Shown one piece after another: positions 31,214-39,041 of a DNA stretch of 64,000 nucleotides (positions are counted from its first letter, which is position 1; every line of letters begins with the position of its first letter). The stretch lies in contig NZ_PSSX01000014.1 of NCBI RefSeq assembly GCF_002933275.1, forward strand, positions 49,174 to 113,173, written 5' to 3'. The notes beneath the pieces were generated by a model, which saw only the letters and a program-made list of their open reading frames with translations, was not told the DNA's origin and searched no databases. The position numbers and the translations under genes were made by a program. The stretch comes from Marinobacter maroccanus (GTDB lineage: Bacteria > Pseudomonadota > Gammaproteobacteria > Pseudomonadales > Oleiphilaceae).

Positions 31214-32141
31214 TGGCCACACGATAACCGGGACGGTCTTCAACCCGGCGGCACCGACCGCCATTCTCATTATCAGCCATGGCATGGCCGAACACGGCGA
31301 CCGTTACACACCACTGGCACGCTGGCTCGGCGAAAACGGCATAGCCGTTATCACCTATCATCACCGGGGCCATGGCCCGAGCTGCCCTTCGGAGAACCTG
31401 GGGTACTATGCCGACCAGCATGGCTGGACCAGTGTGGTTGACGACCTGCATCAAGTGGCTCAACACACCCGTGCCCGATTTCCCGGGCTGCCAGTCAACC
31501 TGCTGGGTCACAGTATGGGTTCCTTTATTGCCCAGGCCTACGCCCAGAGCCACGGCGACATGCTGGACTCTCTGATCCTCAGCGCCACCAACCGCATTGA
31601 CCGGGGCCAGCTCCTGGCATCCCGGACCCTGATCGGTCTGATCCGACTGGTTCGCGGCAAGCGGCACCGCAGCCGCCTGGTGGCCCGAATGACCTTTGAG
31701 CAGTTCAACCGCAAGTTCCGCCCGAACCGAACCAATGCCGATTGGCTTAGCCGGGATCCGGACCAGGTGGATCGCTATATTGCCGACCCGCTGTGTGGTT
31801 TCGAATGCACGGTTGGCCTGTGGTGGGATTTCACTGGTGGTATGCTACGCCTTTCGCCGGCGACCTGGCGCAAAGATCTCCCGGTGCATCTGTTTTCAGG
31901 CACTGCAGATGCCGTCGGGGAAATGGGGCGTGGCGTCCGGAGGCACTTCCAGACCATTCGTGAGGCGGGTGTTGAAAACGTCACCCTGAGATTGTTCGAA
32001 GGCGGCCGCCATGAGATGCTCAACGAGACCAACCGGGACGACGTCCGGGATTACCTCCGGTCTCTGTGCCTGACCTCAGGTTCACCGTCAACGGTCGCGC
32101 ATCCGGAAATGTCACCACAAACTCAAGCCATCATTGATTGA
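31173..32141 (+). CDS. Alpha/beta hydrolase, monoacylglycerol lipase-like
   Basis: A 322-residue hydrolase of the lysophospholipase/MGL type. It shows ISHGMAEHGDRYTPLARWL near the start, the typical HHRGHGPS, and the nucleophile elbow LGHSMGSF with S114. The acid is probably in FSGTADAVGE and the histidine in FEGGRHEMLNE. The GTG at 31173 is 7 bases after AAGGAA; an ATG two codons later is the alternative. It overlaps the desaturase-family gene by 41 bases, suggesting joint expression and a shared lipid substrate. Confidence 0.85.
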   Translation: MTMNEHPLMLNAGDGHTITGTVFNPAAPTAILIISHGMAEHGDRYTPLARWLGENGIAVITYHHRGHGPSCPSENLGYYADQHGWTSVVDDLHQVAQHTRARFPGLPVNLLGHSMGSFIAQAYAQSHGDMLDSLILSATNRIDRGQLLASRTLIGLIRLVRGKRHRSRLVARMTFEQFNRKFRPNRTNADWLSRDPDQVDRYIADPLCGFECTVGLWWDFTGGMLRLSPATWRKDLPVHLFSGTADAVGEMGRGVRRHFQTIREAGVENVTLRLFEGGRHEMLNETNRDDVRDYLRSLCLTSGSPSTVAHPEMSPQTQAIID

Positions 32142-32158
32142 ATCTGTAAGGACGTTGC

Positions 32159-32947
32159 ATGGGTTATCCCCGAGGCCTCAGGCTGTCCCGTACCTTGAGA
32201 CTGGCTCTGTGCCTGTCTGGCTTCACCATCACCGGGGCTGTTGCTGGCGAGGTCAGTCTCGGGGCCGCCGCCAATTTTACCGACACCACCCGGGAACTGG
32301 CGCAGCAGTTTGAAGCCGTAACCGGGCACACCGTGTCCGCAAGCTTCGGATCCACGGGTAAACTCTACGCCCAGATCAGAAATGGCGCGCCCTTCGACGT
32401 GTTCATGGCCGCCGACGTGCGACGGCCAGCGCTGATCGAACAGGAGCAGGCTGGCATTTCTGGCACCCGGTTCACCTATGCCCGGGGCAAACTGGCGCTC
32501 TGGAGTCCTGCCGCTGGAGCTTTTGAAGATGCCCGGAACTATCTGGCCAGCCAGCCCTTCGCGAGGCTGGCCATCGCCAACCCGAAGACGGCCCCGTACG
32601 GCCTCGCCGCGCAGCAGGTTCTGGAACACATGGGTCACTGGGATGCCCTGCAGCCAAAACTGGTTCGGGGGGATTCCATTGCCCAGACGTTCCAGTTCGT
32701 TGTCAGCCGCAATGCCCAGGCCGGCTTCGTAGCCTTGTCCCAGATACGATCCTGGAAAGATGATAAAGGCACTTTCTGGGCAGTTCCCCAGAGTTACTAC
32801 CACCCCATTGATCAGCAGGTTATCCTGCTGAATCGCGGAGCCGGCAACGAGGCCGCCCTGGCCTGGATGGATTTTCTGAAATCAGACGCCGCCATTGCTA
32901 TTATCCGGAGCTATGGATACGACACCGGAAATGACACGACCAACTGA
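32159..32947 (+). CDS. modA: Molybdate ABC transporter substrate-binding protein
   Basis: A 262-residue periplasmic protein. The signal peptide ends near residue 30 (GAVAGEV), and the mature part begins VSLGAAANFTDTTREL with the expected oxyanion contacts, then SFGSTGKLYAQIRNGAPFDVFMAAD. ModA binds molybdate or tungstate for ModBC. Its stop codon shares one base with the modB start. No modE regulator gene or ModE-type site was recognised nearby. Confidence 0.94.
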   Translation: MGYPRGLRLSRTLRLALCLSGFTITGAVAGEVSLGAAANFTDTTRELAQQFEAVTGHTVSASFGSTGKLYAQIRNGAPFDVFMAADVRRPALIEQEQAGISGTRFTYARGKLALWSPAAGAFEDARNYLASQPFARLAIANPKTAPYGLAAQQVLEHMGHWDALQPKLVRGDSIAQTFQFVVSRNAQAGFVALSQIRSWKDDKGTFWAVPQSYYHPIDQQVILLNRGAGNEAALAWMDFLKSDAAIAIIRSYGYDTGNDTTN

Positions 32948-33627
32948 TGTTTGAAACCTACTGGGATCCGGTCTGGCTGACATTGAAGCTGGCCACGACG
33001 ACCACCGTACTGCTGCTGTTGATCGGCACCCCCATCGCCTGGTGGCTGGCCCGGACCCGACACTGGCTTCGGCAACCGATAGCGGCCGTGGTTGCGCTGC
33101 CCCTGGTTCTGCCGCCGACCGTGCTGGGTTTCTATCTTCTGCTGGTCATGGGTCCGGAAGGCTGGGTGGGCCAGATGACGCAGTCCCTGGGTATCGGGCT
33201 GCTGCCATTTACCTTCGAAGGCCTGGTGGTGGCGTCGGTCATCTATTCCCTGCCCTTTACCGTTCAACCTCTACAGAACGCGTTCGAAGCCGTCGGTGAG
33301 GGTTTCATGGAAGTTGCTTCCACGCTCCGGGCAGCGCCCTGGGACCGGTTTCTGTTCGTCGCGGTCCCCCTGGCCCGGAACGGCTTCCTGACAGCCGCCG
33401 TACTGACTTTTGCCCATACCATTGGCGAGTTCGGCGTAATCCTGATGATCGGCGGCAACATCCCGGGTGAAACCAAGGTGCTTTCTGTCGCCATCTACGA
33501 CCATGTGGAATCGCTGGAATACACCGAGGCCCACTGGCTGTCCGCCGGCATGGTGGTGTTCTCCTTTGTGGTTCTGGTGACTCTTTACGCGCTGAACGGC
33601 AAAGCCCGCTCTGGAGCCATCAGATGA
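32947..33627 (+). CDS. modB: Molybdate ABC transporter permease
   Basis: A 226-residue inner-membrane protein with five or six transmembrane helices, typical of ModB. VVALPLVLPPTVLGFYLL lies in the core, and the ATPase-contact loop is FMEVASTLRAAPWDRFLFVAVPLARNG in part. It is coupled at both ends: one base is shared with the modA stop, and it overlaps modC by 4 bases. Confidence 0.94.
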   Translation: MFETYWDPVWLTLKLATTTTVLLLLIGTPIAWWLARTRHWLRQPIAAVVALPLVLPPTVLGFYLLLVMGPEGWVGQMTQSLGIGLLPFTFEGLVVASVIYSLPFTVQPLQNAFEAVGEGFMEVASTLRAAPWDRFLFVAVPLARNGFLTAAVLTFAHTIGEFGVILMIGGNIPGETKVLSVAIYDHVESLEYTEAHWLSAGMVVFSFVVLVTLYALNGKARSGAIR

Positions 33628-34706
33628 CCGCCTCCAACACCATCCGTGCCCGCTTCCAGTGTACCTTCCCCGGCTTCGGCCTCGACGTCGACCTGACTTT
33701 GCCAGGCACCGGCATTACCGGCCTGTTCGGACATTCAGGGTGTGGCAAAACCACTCTATTAAGGTGCATGGCAGGCCTGCAGGGTGCCTCGGGCACCATG
33801 ACCGTTCTTGGCGAACCCTGGCAAACCGAGACGTTCATTCGACCAGTCCACAAGCGGCCCCTGGCCTATGTATTCCAGGAAACCCACCTGTTCCCTCACC
33901 TGAGCGTGCGCAAGAATCTGGAATTCGGGTATCGGCGCATTCCGGCCGGCAACCGACAAATCGGATTCGACGATGCCGTGCGATGGCTTGGCCTGGAATC
34001 ACATCTGGACAGAATGCCTGTCGGCCTCTCTGGTGGTGAGCGCCAGCGGGTGGCCATTGCCAGGGCCCTGCTGACCAGTCCACGGCTGTTACTGATGGAT
34101 GAGCCGCTGTCCGCTCTGGACCTTAACAGCAAGCAGGAAATCCTTCCCTATCTCGAACGGCTGCACGATACGCTGGCCATTCCGATCATCTACGTATCCC
34201 ATTCAACCGAGGAAGTTGCCCGGTTGGCGGACCATATTGTGATGATGACGGAAGGTCGTGTGGTCGCGCAGGGGCCCCTGAGGGAAACCCTGGCCGGCAT
34301 CGATAACCCTTTCCGCGTCCAGGACGACGCCGGTGCCTTGCTGGAAGGCCAGATCATCGATCTTGACGAGTACTGGCATCTGGCACTGTTCCGGTTCGAT
34401 GGCGGCCAGCTCTGGCTAAGATGTGACCACCGGGTAAAACCGGGAGACCAGGTTCGGGTGAGGGTATTGGCCCGGGATGTCAGCCTGGCCCTGACCGAGC
34501 ATTCCGACCAGAGCATCCAGAACTTGGTACCGGCAGTCATCGACCAGATTGATCCCGATGTGGCTCCGGGGATCAGCCTGGTGCGACTTCTGGCCGGAAC
34601 GACCCCTCTACTGTCGAGACTGACCTCCCGTGCCGTCGCCCAGCTCGGTCTCGAGCCGGGCATGAACGTCTGGATGCAGGTCAAATCCGTGGCCCTGGTG
34701 GCCTAG
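33624..34706 (+). CDS. modC: Molybdate ABC transporter ATP-binding protein
   Basis: A 360-residue ATPase. Walker A GHSGCGKT lies at 36-43, signature LSGGERQRVA near 135, Walker B LLMDEPLSALD and the switch His in YVSHSTEEVA. The C-terminal part (about 290-355) is a MOP domain that binds oxyanion and can give substrate inhibition of transport. It overlaps modB by 4 bases and is closed by a strong terminator shared with the convergent vfr gene. Confidence 0.95.
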   Translation: MTASNTIRARFQCTFPGFGLDVDLTLPGTGITGLFGHSGCGKTTLLRCMAGLQGASGTMTVLGEPWQTETFIRPVHKRPLAYVFQETHLFPHLSVRKNLEFGYRRIPAGNRQIGFDDAVRWLGLESHLDRMPVGLSGGERQRVAIARALLTSPRLLLMDEPLSALDLNSKQEILPYLERLHDTLAIPIIYVSHSTEEVARLADHIVMMTEGRVVAQGPLRETLAGIDNPFRVQDDAGALLEGQIIDLDEYWHLALFRFDGGQLWLRCDHRVKPGDQVRVRVLARDVSLALTEHSDQSIQNLVPAVIDQIDPDVAPGISLVRLLAGTTPLLSRLTSRAVAQLGLEPGMNVWMQVKSVALVA

Positions 34707-34744
34707 CTCGGGCACAGCAACTGGCTACGCTGACTGCGTGACGC

Positions 34745-34772
34745 AAAAGGCCGCTGTTGAAAGCGGCCTTTT
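34745..34772. terminator. Bidirectional rho-independent terminator, modC/vfr
   Basis: AAAAGGCCGC, an 8-nt loop, then GCGGCCTTTT gives a 10-bp symmetric stem with A/T tails on both sides. It lies 38 bases after modC and 24 bases before the vfr stop, between convergent genes, and can act in both directions. Confidence 0.85.
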
Positions 34773-34795
34773 CAAAGCAGGGTGATCGGTAAGAC

Positions 34796-35437
34796 TCAGC
34801 GGGTGCCGTAAACCACCATGGTCTTGCCCTTGACCCTGACCAGTCCCTGATCTTCCAGAGTTTTCAGTACCCGACCGACCATTTCCCGGGAACAGCCAAC
34901 GATCCGCCCGATTTCCTGGCGCGTAATCTTGATCTGCATACCATCCGGGTGAGTCATGGCATCCGGCTCCTTGCACAGATCCAGAAGGGTACGGGCAACA
35001 CGACCGGTGACATCCAGAAACGCGAGGTCGCCGACCTTGCGGGTGGTCTGGCGCAGGCGAGAGGCCATCTGCTCGCCGATGAAGTACAGAACCCGTGGAT
35101 CCTGCTGGGCAATCTCCCGGAATTTGGTGTAGCTGATTTCAGCCACTTCGCATTCAGTCTTGGCCTTTACCCAGGCGCTGCGGGAATCCATGTTGTCGAA
35201 CAGCCCCATCTCGCCGAAGAAATCGCCGGCGTTCAGATAGGCCATGATCATCTCACGACCATCGTCATCCTCAATAATGACGGTTACCGATCCCTTGACG
35301 ATGTAGAACAGGGAATCGCTCTTGTCACCGGCATAGATAATTGTGCTCTTGGCTGGGTAACGGCGGCGATGGCACTGCGAAAGGAAATAGTCGAGATGCT
35401 TGGTTTTCTGCTCAACCGGCTTGACGATAGTGGCCAT
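34796..35437 (-). CDS. vfr: cAMP-responsive transcription factor (Crp/Vfr)
   Basis: A 213-residue CRP-family regulator. The cAMP pocket includes GEMGLFD and [18 protein letters not shown], with the Glu and Arg-Ser that bind cAMP in CRP. The C-terminal helix-turn-helix (about 168-190) reads [20 protein letters not shown]. Length and sequence fit Pseudomonas Vfr and E. coli Crp equally. In Pseudomonas vfr directly follows trpC; here about 14 kb lies between them. It is divergent from the OsmC gene, the same arrangement as E. coli crp and yhfA. Confidence 0.92.
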   Translation of the reverse strand: MATIVKPVEQKTKHLDYFLSQCHRRRYPAKSTIIYAGDKSDSLFYIVKGSVTVIIEDDDGREMIMAYLNAGDFFGEMGLFDNMDSRSAWVKAKTECEVAEISYTKFREIAQQDPRVLYFIGEQMASRLRQTTRKVGDLAFLDVTGRVARTLLDLCKEPDAMTHPDGMQIKITRQEIGRIVGCSREMVGRVLKTLEDQGLVRVKGKTMVVYGTR

Positions 35438-35702
35438 AATGCGAGTCGTGCCTCCTCAGATACTGGCGGGTCCCAATGTTTGTTATGCACCCGGCTTTCC
35501 ATGCGGGTTCGTTCTTTTTTATTGCAAAACTCCGCAACTTATAACAAGAAGGTCTGTTGCGGGCAACCGGAAAGAGTATACAACATGTATCCGTGATCGG
35601 CCTGCCTGGCGAGGCCGGTTGTGCTAGCATCCCGACACAGGTCATCTTTGCCGGGGCTTTGACGCAAATTAATCCCGCGCAATTACAACGGAGAAGCATC
35701 CC

Positions 35703-36125
35703 ATGAAAGCAACTGTAGACTGGACCGGCAATGCCAGTTTCAAAGCCACCAGCGGCAGCGGCCACAGTGTCCAGCTTGATGGCCCGCCGGACCACGGTGG
35801 CCAGAACCTGGGCCCGCGGCCGATGGAAATGCTGCTAATGGGGCTGGGAGGCTGCTCGGCGTTTGATGTCATGAGCATCCTGAAGAAAAGCCGCCAGGAC
35901 GTAACCGCCTGCCACGCCGAACTTGAAGCCGAGCGGGCCGATGCAGTACCCGCAGTCTTCACCCGGATTCACCTGCATTTTGTAGTAACCGGGCACAACC
36001 TCAAGGAGAACCTGGTCAAGCGGGCCGTCAGCCTGTCGGCAGAGAAGTATTGTTCAGCATCCATCATGCTGGAACAGGCTGGCGTTAAGATCAGTCACAC
36101 CTATGAGGTTTACGAGGCCGATTAG
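35703..36125 (+). CDS. OsmC family protein (YhfA-like)
   Basis: A 140-residue OsmC/Ohr-fold protein. Two conserved cysteines, C51 in GLGGCSAFDV and C117 in EKYCSASIML, match the peroxidatic and resolving pair of the family. It most resembles the YhfA subgroup found next to crp in E. coli. Peroxide reduction is possible but not shown. An ACGGAG ribosome site lies just upstream. The 265-base gap to vfr should hold both divergent promoters, but I found no confident boxes. Confidence 0.86.
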   Translation: MKATVDWTGNASFKATSGSGHSVQLDGPPDHGGQNLGPRPMEMLLMGLGGCSAFDVMSILKKSRQDVTACHAELEAERADAVPAVFTRIHLHFVVTGHNLKENLVKRAVSLSAEKYCSASIMLEQAGVKISHTYEVYEAD

Positions 36126-36373
36126 CAGGCCGGACAAACCGCTTCGGCGCCCCTCATGAGCCAAATCCCCGGGCCCGGGTGCAGCGGAAATCACGGATGC
36201 TAAAATGTCATTGCAAATACTATTCAACATCACTTGCGGTGTGCATAATACGCACCCTCTCCGCCGGTCTGCGCAAAAGGTGAACAACCCGGTCAGTAGT
36301 CGGTGGCGGCCTCGGCAGAGCGCAGCAATGCAGCTCTGCAGTCATTCATCTCCACGATCCGGAGGGGCTGAGC

Positions 36374-37168
36374 ATGGAATCAAAACTCCAGCTGCATGGT
36401 TTCAACAACCTGACCAAATCCCTGAGCTTTAACATCTACGACATCTGTTATGCGCAGACCGAAGAACAACGCACGGCCTACATTGACTACATCGATGAGA
36501 TGTACAACGCCGAGCGCCTGACCCAGATTCTGACCGACGTCGTCAAGATTATCGGTGCCAACGTCCTGAACATTGCGCGTCAGGATTACGAGCCCCATGG
36601 TGCCTCGGTCACCATGCTGATTGCCGAGCATGAACTGACCCACGGTGAGGAGCCGGACAACGAAGAATCCCCGGGCCCGCTGCCGGATGCCATTGTGGCG
36701 CATCTGGACAAGAGTCACGTAACCGTCCACACCTATCCGGAAAGCCATCCCCACGATGGTGTGAGCACTTTTCGGGCAGACATCGACGTATCCACCTGTG
36801 GTCTGATTTCACCACTGAAAGTGCTGAACTATCTGATCCACAGCTTTGATTCCGATGTCGTCACCGTGGATTACCGGGTTCGCGGATTTACCCGCGATGT
36901 GGACGGCACCAAGCACTACATTGATCACGACATCAACTCGATCCAGAACTATCTGACAGAGGATACCCAGAACGCCTATCAGATGATCGACGTGAACGTG
37001 TACCAGGAAAACCTGTTCCACACCAAGATGATGCTGAAGAACTTCAACCTCGACAACTATGTGTTCGGGGTGAACGCCGGCGATCTTGATCCCGCCGAAG
37101 CGCAGTCCATCGAGGACCGTCTGCGTCGGGAGATGCTGGAAATCTTCTATTCCCGCAACGTCGAATGA
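36374..37168 (+). CDS. speD: S-adenosylmethionine decarboxylase proenzyme
   Basis: A 264-residue class 1A SpeD. The chain self-cleaves before S114 in [16 protein letters not shown] to make the pyruvoyl cofactor, and [16 protein letters not shown] matches the catalytic cysteine region. The product, decarboxylated SAM, is the aminopropyl donor for spermidine. No speE is adjacent. A GGAGG site precedes the ATG by 8 bases. The 248 bases upstream contain a CATAAT -10-like box near 36244 with no convincing -35. A strong terminator follows. Confidence 0.95.
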   Translation: MESKLQLHGFNNLTKSLSFNIYDICYAQTEEQRTAYIDYIDEMYNAERLTQILTDVVKIIGANVLNIARQDYEPHGASVTMLIAEHELTHGEEPDNEESPGPLPDAIVAHLDKSHVTVHTYPESHPHDGVSTFRADIDVSTCGLISPLKVLNYLIHSFDSDVVTVDYRVRGFTRDVDGTKHYIDHDINSIQNYLTEDTQNAYQMIDVNVYQENLFHTKMMLKNFNLDNYVFGVNAGDLDPAEAQSIEDRLRREMLEIFYSRNVE

Positions 37169-37175
37169 TCGCCTC

Positions 37176-37218
37176 CTGTGGCGCCCCGCCCGGGGCGCCA
37201 CAGGTCCTTCAGTTTTTT
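37176..37218 (+). terminator. Rho-independent terminator after speD
   Basis: CTGTGGCGCCCC, loop GCCC, then GGGGCGCCACAG gives a perfect 12-bp stem, with TTTTTTT starting 8 bases later. It begins 7 bases after the speD stop. Confidence 0.85.
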
Positions 37219-37303
37219 TGATGTCACCCGCCAGATTTCTGCGTTTTATTCTCTCCTCCTATCCCGTTTAAATAGAGTCACGAGCTAACGAGAGGAGGAC
37301 ACC

Positions 37304-38152
37304 ATGACCCAGCGCTCCCTGAAACAGATTATTCCAGCCCTGGAAACGTCCGACGGGGCCGGCGTGCGCATCAAGCGCTCCATCGGTCAGCAACAGAACA
37401 TACGTCTGGACCCGTTCCTGATGCTGGACGAATTCGGTTCCGCCGAAGCCGCCGACTATATCGCCGGTTTTCCATCGCACCCCCACCGGGGTTTCGAAAC
37501 CGTGACCTACATGATCGAGGGGCACATGCTGCACGAAGATCATCTCGGTAACCGGGGCGACCTGCGCAACGGCGGTGTGCAATGGATGACCGCCGGTCGC
37601 GGCATTATTCATTCTGAAATGCCCCAGCAGGAAGAGGGCGTGATGCGTGGTTTTCAGCTATGGCTGAACCTGCCGGCGGCGGAAAAAATGACGGAAGCCG
37701 GCTATCGGGACATTCAGCCGGAAGAGATCCCCGAGATCAGCCTCGACGGCGGCAAAGTGAAGCTTATCGCCGGTTCCATGGCGATTGATGGCCAGCCCCG
37801 CGAGGGCACAGTGGCGGGCGGCAGTACTCAACCGATCTACGCTGACATTCACATGCCCCCCGGGGGACGTCTTACCCTGCCGGTTCCGGAAGGTCACAAT
37901 GCCATGCTGTACCTGTACGAGGGCACAGCCAACCTGGGTGATCGCGCGCTGCAGCTCAGCGCCGCCAACATTCTGGCTGACAGCGGTGACCAGATTGCAC
38001 TCAGTGCCGGAGACTCCGGGGCGCGCCTGCTACTGATTGCCGGCAAGCCCATAGGTGAGCCGGTGGTCCAGTACGGCCCCTTCGTGATGAACACGCGGGA
38101 GGAGATTGAGCAGACACTCCGGGATTACCGGGACGGCCGACTGACTGCCTGA
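37304..38152 (+). CDS. Pirin family protein
   Basis: A 282-residue bicupin of the pirin family. The N-terminal cupin has the metal-binding residues in HPHRGFETVTYMIEG, and further HxH/Glu residues in QWMTAGRGIIHSEMP. Pirins bind iron; some bacterial ones act as quercetin dioxygenase or modulate pyruvate dehydrogenase, so the role here is open. A GAGGAGG site lies just before the ATG at 37304. It converges with the phosphoribulokinase gene. Confidence 0.9.
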   Translation: MTQRSLKQIIPALETSDGAGVRIKRSIGQQQNIRLDPFLMLDEFGSAEAADYIAGFPSHPHRGFETVTYMIEGHMLHEDHLGNRGDLRNGGVQWMTAGRGIIHSEMPQQEEGVMRGFQLWLNLPAAEKMTEAGYRDIQPEEIPEISLDGGKVKLIAGSMAIDGQPREGTVAGGSTQPIYADIHMPPGGRLTLPVPEGHNAMLYLYEGTANLGDRALQLSAANILADSGDQIALSAGDSGARLLLIAGKPIGEPVVQYGPFVMNTREEIEQTLRDYRDGRLTA

Positions 38153-38156
38153 CCGA

Positions 38157-39023
38157 TCAGGCGAACGGCTTTCTTGCCATCAGCCGCTGCACCATGGGCC
38201 TGACAATCAGGTCCATGGCCAGCGGCATTTTTGTGCCCGGAATCACGAGGGTATCGTGCCGTGACAGACTGCTGCCAGAAATCACCTGCAGCAGGTAGGG
38301 AAAGTCCACTTCCGACTGGTCCCGGAACCGGATCACCAGCATGCTCTCATCTTCAGTAGGCACATCCCGGACGACAAAGGGATTTGAGGTGTCCACCAGG
38401 GGGATACGCTGGAAATTGATGTGGGTATGGGAGAACTGGGGCACGATATCGTGAACATAGTCATCCATTCGGTTGATGATGGTTTCCACCACCGCTTCCT
38501 GACTGTAGCCCCGCTTGTGGGTGTCCCGATGGATCTTCTGGATCCATTCGAGGTTCACGATCGGTACCACACCGATCAGCAAGTCCACGTACTGGGCAAT
38601 GTTGCAGGTCTCGCTGACCACGCCACCGTGCAACCCCTCATAGAAGAGCAGGTCCGTATCTGCAGGTAAGGGGCCCCAGGGGGTAAAGGTTCCGGGTTTG
38701 TGTCCGGCTTCAACCAGCCTGCGATCCTCATCATGGACATATTGCCGGTACCGGCCATTGCCGGTGTGGCCGTAATCGTAGAAAAGCGCTTCCAGCTTGT
38801 CGATGTGATTGGCAGCCAGGGCAAAATGGTTGCGCTCACCGAACTGACCTTTGGCCGCCAGCCTGGCCATTTGTTCACGATTGTAACGATGGAAACTGTC
38901 ACCACTGACCATGGCGGCGTTCAGCCCTTCACTGGCGAACATCCGGCTGAAAATCTGGCCGGTGGTGGTGGTTCCCGCGCCGGATGAACCGGTAACCGCA
39001 ATGATCGGATGGCGTTTTGACAT
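38157..39023 (-). CDS. prkB: Phosphoribulokinase (PrkB-type)
   Basis: A 288-residue P-loop kinase with GSSGAGTTT at 12-20 and the PRK-typical SGDSFHRYNR, EGLHGG and IHRDTHKRGYS. Class I phosphoribulokinases turn ribulose 5-phosphate into RuBP, but no RuBisCO gene is in the window. E. coli also carries such an orphan (prkB) close to yhfA and crp, and this window keeps the same neighbourhood. The role in heterotrophs is unknown. It starts 18 bases after the stop of the large PilZ protein gene. Confidence 0.88.
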   Translation of the reverse strand: MSKRHPIIAVTGSSGAGTTTTGQIFSRMFASEGLNAAMVSGDSFHRYNREQMARLAAKGQFGERNHFALAANHIDKLEALFYDYGHTGNGRYRQYVHDEDRRLVEAGHKPGTFTPWGPLPADTDLLFYEGLHGGVVSETCNIAQYVDLLIGVVPIVNLEWIQKIHRDTHKRGYSQEAVVETIINRMDDYVHDIVPQFSHTHINFQRIPLVDTSNPFVVRDVPTEDESMLVIRFRDQSEVDFPYLLQVISGSSLSRHDTLVIPGTKMPLAMDLIVRPMVQRLMARKPFA

Positions 39024-39041
39024 AGGGGCAGACTGCCGGAA

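Noticed and set aside
36168..36179. 12-bp palindrome CCCGGGCCCGGG near the OsmC gene end
   Set aside because: Short, low-complexity GC palindrome with no T-run; too easily formed by chance in this base composition.
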